DNA of 10,901 nucleotides from an uncultured Pseudomonadales bacterium (GTDB lineage: Bacteria; Pseudomonadota; Gammaproteobacteria; Pseudomonadales; IMCC2047): assembly GCA_947258895.1 (NCBI GenBank), contig CAMYKE010000054.1, positions 1 through 10,901 of the forward strand. The letters run 5' to 3'. The translations under genes and the position numbers were made by a program. Shown here piece by piece: positions 1 to 6,259 of the stretch; the stretch's first letter is position 1; each line of letters opens with the position of its first letter. The notes beneath the pieces were generated by a model, which searched no databases, was not told the origin of the DNA, and worked only from the letters and a program-made list of their open reading frames with translations.

Positions 1-890
1 TCGCTCAGATCGACCGGGTTGGTGCGACCGAAGCCGCCATAGAATCCGGGTGTGCCACCCGATCCCCAGCCGGTCTCGAGCGAAAACGCGCCACCGTCGC
101 TCGGCGGCAGGTCGGCATTATTTGCGTTGATGCCACCGCCGCCTACGTCACCATTAAAGGCGAACCAGCCGTTGGCAAAGGGATCGCCGTGTTCCATATC
201 ATCGAACACGGTAAGCGAGGTAGACACGGGACCGCCGGAAGTAAAGGAAAACTGGTCGAAATCCACTTCGACGGCCGAGGGGTTGGCTCCCTGAACCCCG
301 GCAATGACGATAACAATTTCATCGAGGTTGCCGTTGAAGGTGCCGTCACCGCCGGTGCCAATATTGGTAAAGCTGCTGAGGGGTGCACTGATCAACGTCC
401 ACTCATCGTCGAAGTTCGCACTGGTAAAAGGAGTTGCCAGCTGAACGGAATCCTCGGCTCCATCGGTCCAGCCGTTACCATCTGAATCTTCACGAAGGGT
501 GATTTCCAGGGTATAGCCATCGGCGGTCGCGTCGCTCTGGTTGAGAACCCAGACGTTGAACCAGGGATCGGCAGGAGGGGTGACCTGGGTAGCATTGTCC
601 AGATTTTTGAAACCGCCGCCGTAGAAACCGCTGGCTGTGCCCTCGCCACCCCAGCCGGTGCTGAAGTAGAAGCCGCCTTCCCGGGGCCGGTCAGAGGCCG
701 GGCCGCCACCACCGCCGGCATTGTTTCCGCCAAAGAAACCCCAATCGGAGGTATCACCGTCCTCGAAGTCGTCGATGACGGTAGCCGGGAGTGTCGTGAC
801 AGCCCTTGCCGTCAATGTCGCCAGACAGAATACAAACAGTCCGATCAGGATACTGCCGGTGATGAATCGCGGTTGTCTGATGGTCAGCAT
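1..890 (-). CDS. Secreted protein with tandem putative glycan-binding domains (partial, 3' end outside window)
   Basis: The frame is open from ATG at 890 to the left edge: 296 codons with no stop, so the C-terminus is missing. The start is supported by an AAGGGG ribosome binding site 8 bases upstream. Residues 1-30 form a classical signal peptide: basic RQPR, a hydrophobic stretch at about 10-26, then cleavage after TARA. Two copies of a Gly/Asp/Trp-rich domain follow, the first at about 39-218 and the second from about 228, offset by about 190 residues. Both open with an acidic DDFEDGD / FDDMEHGD motif and share a TGWG...GFYGG motif (78-92 and 273-286). This resembles jelly-roll carbohydrate-binding domains attached to extracellular glycosidases such as GH16 enzymes. 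The missing part could hold a catalytic domain, but that is inference. The locus context, with a TonB receptor and a sugar porter, supports a role in polysaccharide binding or breakdown outside the cell. Confidence 0.85.
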   Translation of the reverse strand, partial: MLTIRQPRFITGSILIGLFVFCLATLTARAVTTLPATVIDDFEDGDTSDWGFFGGNNAGGGGGPASDRPREGGFYFSTGWGGEGTASGFYGGGFKNLDNATQVTPPADPWFNVWVLNQSDATADGYTLEITLREDSDGNGWTDGAEDSVQLATPFTSANFDDEWTLISAPLSSFTNIGTGGDGTFNGNLDEIVIVIAGVQGANPSAVEVDFDQFSFTSGGPVSTSLTVFDDMEHGDPFANGWFAFNGDVGGGGINANNADLPPSDGGAFSLETGWGSGGTPGFYGGFGRTNPVDLS

Positions 891-1197
891 TGCTTATTCC
901 CCTTTATTTGATCGCAGCGGCTACTTCTTTTGAAATGCTGCCGGATACTCTTGCGGGGCGTGGCCGTGCGTTGTCGTTGCGTCCTGCATCGGGACCTGGC
1001 CCGCCGCCTCGTTATTGAAGATCGCTCACTCTGTTTGGCCTCCGGTGCGCCAGTGACCGGCAAACTTTGGCCGGGGTCTGACATTCGCGGTAGGTTGCGC
1101 TGCATTGTTGTCGCACTGCGTTGATGGGGCTGCGCGTTGTGGGCGATTTGATCCTCGTGGACACACTACCTTGGTTGCAGCGCAGGTTTAAGCGTTT

Positions 1198-1231
1198 TGC
1201 GGCAGGATGTGCAAAAAATGCGGCAGGATGT
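1198..1231. repeat. 13-base direct repeat, 21-base period
   Basis: TGCGGCAGGATGT occurs perfectly at 1198-1210 and again at 1219-1231. The starts lie 21 bases apart, two turns of the DNA helix, so a regulator bound to both would sit on the same face. The spacer is GCAAAAAA. The repeat lies 308 bases or more upstream of the secreted-protein start and 144 bases or more beyond the halogenase A stop. A paired operator is the simplest reading, but chance or a degenerate duplication is possible. Confidence 0.5.
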
Positions 1232-1254
1232 CCGATGCTTGCGGAGCAGGGGTT

Positions 1255-1288
1255 GCCCGGGGGAAGCATTTGACTGATACCCCCGGGC
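1255..1288. repeat. GC-rich inverted repeat (hairpin)
   Basis: GCCCGGGGG at 1255-1263 pairs perfectly with CCCCCGGGC at 1280-1288 across a 16-base loop. The stem is 9 pairs, all G-C. On the minus strand it lies 87-120 bases past the halogenase A stop, where the operon transcript should end. Neither side has a run of T, so it is not a standard intrinsic terminator. It could protect the 3' end of the mRNA, or act with Rho. Confidence 0.5.
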
Positions 1289-1374
1289 TGCGGGAGCACA
1301 CCGGCGAGTGATCAAATCTGCGTCGACGCCGGCAACATGAAAATGGGGGCGGATTGGAGGTTGCCAGGCGCCTG

Positions 1375-2868
1375 TTATTCCAAATTCTGCGCTTTGCAGT
1401 ATGTATCCAGAAATTCCTGATGACTGCCCAGCCGGGAAACCACGCTTTCGTGCGCGGTTTTGATATTTCCCAGCAAGGAATCCAGTTCGGCCTGTGACAG
1501 CATATCGACAATCGGATGATAGCCGCTGGGAAGGAGTCCTTGCCCGGTCATTACGCGCGACCAGGACCCATCGAAAAACAGCTCATGCCCCTCCCTGAAT
1601 ATTCTGCCGTTGCTCAGGAACAGTTCGATCCTGCGTGACAGTGATTCAGGCACTTCCATGGTACGACAATAGTTCCAGAACGGACTATCCGTTCGTTGGG
1701 TGACATGATAGTGCAGAATAATGAAATCCCTGATGTATTCTATTTCCGACTTTGACTGCAGGTTGTATTCGTCGATCTCGGTTTGATCCATGCCGTGCGC
1801 CGGAAACAGTTGCATCAGCCTCACTACAGCCGATTGCACCAGGTACAGGCTGGTCGATTCCAGGGGTTCCAGGAAGCCGCTTGCCAGGCCGAGAGTGACA
1901 ACATTCTTGTTCCATTGTTTTAAGCGCCTGCCGGTCCTGAACGGAATCAGCCGCGGTTCCGTGATGGGCTCGCCATCGATATTATCCAGCAGCGTCTGGC
2001 GTGCCTCCTCATCCGAAAGGTAGGTGCTGCAATACACCAGGCCATTGCCGACGCGATGCTGCAACGGAATCTGCCATTGCCAGCCGGCCGGGTGAGCAAT
2101 GGAACGGGTATAGGGTACCGGGGGGCGCATTGAGGTGGTCTGCACGGCAATCGCTCGATCGCAGGGCAACCAGTGGGTCCAGTCCTCATAGCCGGTATGT
2201 AATGCCTGCTCGATCAACAGTCCGCGAAACCCGCTGCAATCAATATACAGATCGCCCTGGATACTCTGCCCGGAGTCGAGGGTAAGCGACGCTATGGCAC
2301 CGGTTTTCTCCTCCGTGCGCACCTCGACGACCTTACCCTCGATTCGCCTCACCCCGTAGTGCTCACTGAAGTTTCGCAAAAACCGGGCATACAGGCTCGC
2401 ATCAAAATGATAGGCATAGTCGAGCCCGCCCTTGGGGTTGATCGTAAACTTGTTGGCTTGCGCCACGTGCTGATGCAGCGAAAAATCGCCCAGGTCCGAT
2501 GGCTTACCCTGTTGCACGGACTTCAGCCAGAAATGATGAAAACTGCAGGCCCAGCAATCCTTGCCAATGATGCCGAACGGGTGCAGATACTTGTCCCCGA
2601 TTTCCCCCCAGTTTTCAAACTCGATACCTAACTTGAAGGTCGCCTGCGAGCAGCGCATAAAATCGCTCTCTTTAATACCGAGCAGGGTATGAAACGAGGC
2701 AAGCAGTGGAATGGTAGCCTCGCCCACGCCAACGGTGCCAATCACGTCGGACTCGACCAGGCAGATATCGAGATTCTTGCCCATCAACTTGCCAAGCGCC
2801 GCCGCGGCCATCCAGCCGGCCGTGCCACCACCGACAATAACCACTTTATCCACATTATTACTCTTCAC
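1375..2868 (-). CDS. Flavin-dependent (tryptophan) halogenase-like protein, 'halogenase A'
   Basis: 497 residues, the usual size for the Trp_halogenase (PF04820) flavoprotein family, whose characterised members (PrnA, RebH) use FADH2, O2 and halide to chlorinate tryptophan. The start is GTG at 2868, with a GAGGT ribosome binding site 7 bases upstream, and coincides with the family N-terminus. Visible motifs are the FAD-binding GGGTAGW at 13-19, GVGEATIP at 47-54, FKLG with Lys79 (the same position as the catalytic Lys79 of PrnA), the family signature WQWQIP at 263-268, and EPLEST at 334-339 with Glu337 in the place of the catalytic Glu. All key residues are therefore kept, so some halogenating or peroxyflavin chemistry is possible. 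Members next to TonB receptors in glycan loci have no proven substrate, so tryptophan as substrate is not implied. It is the last gene of the module, 49 bases after the cupin remnant. No flavin reductase gene is nearby. Confidence 0.9.
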   Translation of the reverse strand: MKSNNVDKVVIVGGGTAGWMAAAALGKLMGKNLDICLVESDVIGTVGVGEATIPLLASFHTLLGIKESDFMRCSQATFKLGIEFENWGEIGDKYLHPFGIIGKDCWACSFHHFWLKSVQQGKPSDLGDFSLHQHVAQANKFTINPKGGLDYAYHFDASLYARFLRNFSEHYGVRRIEGKVVEVRTEEKTGAIASLTLDSGQSIQGDLYIDCSGFRGLLIEQALHTGYEDWTHWLPCDRAIAVQTTSMRPPVPYTRSIAHPAGWQWQIPLQHRVGNGLVYCSTYLSDEEARQTLLDNIDGEPITEPRLIPFRTGRRLKQWNKNVVTLGLASGFLEPLESTSLYLVQSAVVRLMQLFPAHGMDQTEIDEYNLQSKSEIEYIRDFIILHYHVTQRTDSPFWNYCRTMEVPESLSRRIELFLSNGRIFREGHELFFDGSWSRVMTGQGLLPSGYHPIVDMLSQAELDSLLGNIKTAHESVVSRLGSHQEFLDTYCKAQNLE

Positions 2869-2917
2869 CGCTGTACCTCACTTCTTCTGATATATCGCTC
2901 GCTGAGCATACTTCGGT

Positions 2918-3801
2918 CTATCGATTTAGTTGCTTCAACAGCAACGCCCGTAATTTTCTTGCTGCCAACTCGTCAATGGGCGCCAGCACACCACGCGCTT
3001 GTGGCGGAATATGCTGTGTCGTGTGCTCATCGGCATTAAATACGTAGAAATTGAAAATATCCTGCCAGACTTTACGCTGCGTCTCAGGCAAATCCCGAAT
3101 ACTCAACAACGCGTGATTCAGGGCATGCAATGGCGATCCCATGTACGCCGGGGACGAAAGCCACCAATAATTGACCAGCATATTGAAATTGTCCAGGCCT
3201 TCCACATGGTGCCACCACATACTCGGAATAAATATGGCATCTCCCGGCTCCAGCTCTGCCACCTGCGCCTGTTGCAGCGCCTCGTGAAATTTGGGATGGC
3301 GGTCAAAATCCGGATTGTGAAAATCGACCAGGCTTATGGCCTGCCCCGCGGGCGTGAAGTCCACCGGGCCGACGTAAAGATTCTCGAGCTGGTCGGGAGG
3401 AAACAGCGTAAAGCGCCTCCGGCCGGCGGCGACGCAGGCGATGTTGTCGGTAAAATCGTAATGCGCAGCGATTCGCGTCTGGTTGCCGATCCAGATTTGT
3501 CCAGAATGACGTCGAATTGGGCTTGCTGTTGCCGGAAATTAAGGCCCGTCATTTCCTCATTGTAAAAAATGCGTCCACCAATTTCGGGAGGGCCGACCGA
3601 TACACTCACCGGAGCTCCCTGATAGAAACGGCGAAGATAACTGTCTGCGGCGGCGTTCGACTGTTTCGCTGCTTGTACGGCAGGCCACTCGGCAACCAGC
3701 CCTTTTAAAACCAGCGGTTCTGCCGAACTAAGCACGTGCTCTGGCAAACTATCCGCTTTGCACCCGGTTACTTCTCTAACAGACTTGTCAATATTCAGCA
3801 T
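2918..3801 (-). pseudogene. Cupin_8 / JmjC-like protein gene, broken by a frameshift
   Basis: Two overlapping minus-strand frames together encode one Cupin_8 (PF13621) protein. The first runs from ATG 3801 (signature VGPPEIGGR, then YNEEMTGLNF) to about 3496. Past that point the family sequence continues in another frame, with IWIGNQT, AHYD, RRRFTLFPP, LEPGDAIFIPSMWWHHVEG and NYWW, down to the TAG at 2918. The switch is at 3494-3499, where one base is missing or two are extra. The joined product would have about 294 residues, while relatives I recall have roughly 340. The shortfall lies at the junction, so an internal deletion of about 40 codons plus one base would explain both defects. The metal ligands of a 2-oxoglutarate oxygenase-like cupin (His and Asp of HYD, and His of WWHH) are encoded only after the shift, so the upstream product lacks them. 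ATG 3801 is preferred over TTG 3852 because the latter would overlap SapC. The rest of the frame looks undecayed, so the break is recent or is a sequence error. Confidence 0.8.
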
Positions 3802-3826
3802 GACCGAGAAAGCCTTTGATTGTGCG

Positions 3827-4537
3827 CTACAGGCGCTGGTTTTTCTTTTCAATTAGAATTTTCAGATTTTCCAGGGAGGCGATGATCATATAGATGTGTT
3901 CCAGGTAACCCCTGGCATGCAAACCGGCTATCACATCCCCGCTCGATTCCCGAAGCTTGTCTTCATTGACCGTATAGCACCCGGTTAACTGGATTTTTGA
4001 GTGATCATTTAACTCTACCTTCAAGGTGAAGGGCTCCAGCAGTTGACAGTCAAGCAATGCCTCGGCAAATCCTTTATTGTACTCGTGGCCCTCATAAATC
4101 GCCCGGAGCACCGAGCTGATGTGTTCCAGATAGGGGCTATTTCCGCCATGCGCAAGAAACACACTCTCTCCTTCAGTCTGGCTGACTCTTGGGTTGTCCA
4201 TATCGATATGAATCGATGGGCTGCTTAGCTCAGTACTATCGCGAAACCCGATCAAAAATGGCTGGCGCACTATTGTCAGGGGAATATAGCGCGCATTCCA
4301 GCGGTCGCTATCCAGAAACAAATTTTCGCCCTCGACAAGGCCGAACAGCGCAATGGGTTCAAATTGACCCGTGCTGGTATTCTTGCGGAAAACTATCGGG
4401 TATTCAGACTGTGCCTGACGAAATTCGATAGGGTATATGCCTGTAGAACTGACATTATCACCGTAACGTGCCGAGCGCTCGGTAATGATTTTCAGGTCTT
4501 TGTGGGTAATGTTATCTAGTAAAACATGCGCGGCCAT
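3827..4537 (-). CDS. SapC family protein
   Basis: 236 residues, matching the SapC family (PF07277) in length and layout. The ATG at 4537 has a strong AGGAG ribosome binding site 7 bases upstream. Family features visible are YPIEFRQAQSEYPIVF at 35-50, a G-x-F segment followed by ALFGLVEGENLFL at 63-75, W80 with ARYIPL at 82-87, RQPF at 91-94, and the C-terminal NEDKL with a helix containing SLENLKILI at 221-229. There is no signal peptide or membrane segment, so it is probably cytoplasmic. The family name comes from the surface-array region of Campylobacter fetus. It is unrelated to the SapC permease of the peptide ABC transporter, and the molecular function is unknown. It lies 53 bases after halogenase B and 25 bases before the cupin gene, so co-transcription is likely. 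SapC genes recur beside TonB-dependent receptors and halogenase-like genes, which argues for a role in the same glycan-uptake programme. Confidence 0.88.
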   Translation of the reverse strand: MAAHVLLDNITHKDLKIITERSARYGDNVSSTGIYPIEFRQAQSEYPIVFRKNTSTGQFEPIALFGLVEGENLFLDSDRWNARYIPLTIVRQPFLIGFRDSTELSSPSIHIDMDNPRVSQTEGESVFLAHGGNSPYLEHISSVLRAIYEGHEYNKGFAEALLDCQLLEPFTLKVELNDHSKIQLTGCYTVNEDKLRESSGDVIAGLHARGYLEHIYMIIASLENLKILIEKKNQRL

Positions 4538-4590
4538 TTCGACTCCTGAAAAATAGTTCGAAGTTCAACACAAGAAAATGATCGCTCCCC

Positions 4591-6147
4591 TTATATTTTC
4601 GGCAGCCCATATTGTTTGATCTTGTTGATTAACTCACGGTTGGATGGCAGCGCCGCTAGCAGCTGTCTGGTTCTCTCCATATTCTCCCGGAATAGTTTAT
4701 TTGCCTGTTCATCACTTTCCGATTTCCTGGTAGTGCCCCTGGGTTCTGTAACAAACCCCATACCATACAGCACATACTGATAACTGGCCGAAGGAAATAC
4801 TTCATCGACCTGGGTAAAGTCATTGTGCCAGGGATAGTGGTGCCGCCACAGTGCCACCAACTCCTGCAAACTGTCAGGAATCGTAGAGGCTTGACAATTA
4901 TCAGCCCAAAAATCCGAATCCGTACGCCGGGTCAGGATGTAATGCAACTTCAGAAAATCGATTACACGATCCCAGCGGTAACGGAACTTGTCATTAAACC
5001 GTTCAGCTACGATTGCCATGGTCTCCCGACTTGCAGGCAGTTGTTCGCTGATCATTGCCGCCGACAGTTCGACCAGCGCTAAAGCGGATGCTTCCAGTGG
5101 CTCAAGAAAACCCGCGGCCATGCCTACCGCCACGCAGTTCCTGTGCCAGAACTTTTGCCGATGGCCCGGATTAAAGGAAATTCTGCGCACGCCAGGCGAA
5201 TTTGCTTTATTTCCCAATGACGGTTCAATGTAGGCCCGCAGCGCCGCTTCCGCCTGGTCGTCGGAGGTATGCGCGCTCGAATAAACATGCCCGACGCCAC
5301 GCCTGGAAGACAAGCCTATATCCCAGATCCAGCCCGCCGCCTGCGCGGTTCCAATGGTCTGCGAAGCGATGGGGCTATCCTCGTTGGCATAGGGAACTTG
5401 CACCGCCAACGCACGATCAATGAACAAAGTGTCCGCTCTGCTGACAAAAGGCACTTCATAATGCTGGCCCAGCAGCAACGATCTAAACCCACTACAATCA
5501 ATAAACAGGTCGCCTGCTATGTCGCCGTGCTCTTTACTGCTGACCGACGCAATATCGCCATTGGGGTCGGAGTTTACGCCGGTGACATGGTCCAGGATAT
5601 GTTTGACACCCAGCTTTTCGGTACAGTGTTTTAGTAGCAACTGCGCGAACTTTCCCGCATCAAGGTGATACGCGTAGTTGGCTACAGCGGCATATTCCGG
5701 GGTCGTAATCTGCTTTGGTGCGAACCCTTTTTCACACAGAGCGCCCTGAAAACAGACCGCATCAGCAAAGGCTACGCGATCTCGTAGTGGCTGCCAATTG
5801 GCCACCAGGTTGGTCTCGTTATAGCCCTGCGGCAAGGTAAAGGGGTGGTAATAATAGTCCTTCTCGCCCCCCGTAACCCAGCCTGAAAACTTTGATCCCT
5901 GTTTAAAAGACGCATCACATTCGCGAATAAAATCCGTCTCCGAGATGCCAATTTTATGCAGTGTAGTGCGCATGGTCGGCCAGGTTCCTTCGCCGACGCC
6001 GATTGGATTAACATCCGGAGATTCGACCAGGATCACCTCGATACCCGACGGCAATTTGGCCTGATGCTCTGCGGCCAGGACGCCGGCGGTCAGCCATCCG
6101 GCCGAGCCGCCGCCAACGACGACCACCGTCTTAACCTGTTTGTGCAT
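4591..6147 (-). CDS. Flavin-dependent (tryptophan) halogenase-like protein, 'halogenase B'
   Basis: 518 residues from ATG 6147, another member of the Trp_halogenase family (PF04820) and a distant paralogue of the gene at 1375-2868. Motifs are the FAD-binding GGGSAGW at 12-18, VGEGTWP at 51-57, FKQG with the catalytic-type Lys82, WIWDIG at 273-278, and EPLEAS at 349-354 with Glu352 in the catalytic position. Two departures from the classic signature stand out: the Pro of WxWxIP is Gly278, and the Ser after the catalytic Glu is Ala353. These suggest a subfamily with a different substrate or activity. A GTG at 6204 would add 19 residues, but it lies inside the terminator stem and the extra residues precede the normal family N-terminus, so I chose 6147. 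The ribosome binding site there is weak (only GGGTG about 10 bases upstream). It is the first gene of the module behind the TonB receptor, with a 112-base gap holding a terminator. Confidence 0.88.
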   Translation of the reverse strand: MHKQVKTVVVVGGGSAGWLTAGVLAAEHQAKLPSGIEVILVESPDVNPIGVGEGTWPTMRTTLHKIGISETDFIRECDASFKQGSKFSGWVTGGEKDYYYHPFTLPQGYNETNLVANWQPLRDRVAFADAVCFQGALCEKGFAPKQITTPEYAAVANYAYHLDAGKFAQLLLKHCTEKLGVKHILDHVTGVNSDPNGDIASVSSKEHGDIAGDLFIDCSGFRSLLLGQHYEVPFVSRADTLFIDRALAVQVPYANEDSPIASQTIGTAQAAGWIWDIGLSSRRGVGHVYSSAHTSDDQAEAALRAYIEPSLGNKANSPGVRRISFNPGHRQKFWHRNCVAVGMAAGFLEPLEASALALVELSAAMISEQLPASRETMAIVAERFNDKFRYRWDRVIDFLKLHYILTRRTDSDFWADNCQASTIPDSLQELVALWRHHYPWHNDFTQVDEVFPSASYQYVLYGMGFVTEPRGTTRKSESDEQANKLFRENMERTRQLLAALPSNRELINKIKQYGLPKI

Positions 6148-6188
6148 GCCAACAACACCCGGAAACGTATATTCGGTCCAGTGTAAAG

Positions 6189-6224
6189 TAAAGAAAGCCG
6201 TCACAGCAACAAGGCTGTGACGGC
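6189..6224 (-). terminator. Intrinsic terminator after the TonB-dependent receptor
   Basis: On the minus strand GCCGTCACAGC and GCTGTGACGGC form a perfect 11-pair stem (6224-6214 with 6207-6197) around a 6-base loop, followed directly by the T-rich TTTCTTTACTTT. It begins 35 bases past the receptor stop at 6260. It would end most receptor transcripts and let only part of the transcription pass to the halogenase-SapC-cupin genes. This gives high receptor and lower module expression unless the module has its own promoter. Confidence 0.8.
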
Positions 6225-6259
6225 CTGGATAACGCGTTTACGATTTTGCGAGCCGTGTG

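Larger units (their letters stand above)
891..1374. other. Non-coding stretch between halogenase A and the secreted protein
   Basis: I see no convincing gene in these 484 bases on either strand: the short frames have no recognisable protein character or ribosome binding site. The stretch holds a 13-base direct repeat at 1198-1231, a strong GC hairpin at 1255-1288, a bulged stem pairing 1328-1336 with 1360-1368, and a 10-base palindrome CAGGCGCCTG at 1365-1374 directly after the halogenase A stop. On the minus strand it is the leader and promoter region of the secreted-protein gene. No clear -35/-10 pair stands out. Confidence 0.6.

Noticed and set aside
392..757. Minus-strand frame of 121 codons
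   Set aside because: It is a shadow of the open frame 890-1, which has a signal peptide, repeated domains and a ribosome binding site. The shadow is a Pro/Ala-rich out-of-frame reading.
940..1080. Possible cyclic-di-GMP (GEMM) riboswitch in the leader of the secreted-protein gene
   Set aside because: GGACGCAA is present on the minus strand, but the flanking conserved stems and the GGCAAACC and AGCCGGGTTGCCG segments are not.
930..1124. Small plus-strand frames in the 891-1374 gap
   Set aside because: Arg/Cys-rich readings without a ribosome binding site or recognisable motif.
3802..3852. TTG start at 3852 for the cupin gene
   Set aside because: It would overlap the SapC gene by 26 bases and has no ribosome binding site. 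ATG 3801 gives the usual family N-terminus.
3827..4537. SapC as part of an antimicrobial-peptide ABC transporter
   Set aside because: The Sap transporter permease of that name is an integral membrane protein. This protein has no membrane segments and matches the unrelated PF07277 family.
6148..6204. GTG start at 6204 for halogenase B
   Set aside because: It lies inside the terminator stem. The added 19 residues precede the usual family N-terminus, which begins just before the FAD-binding motif.
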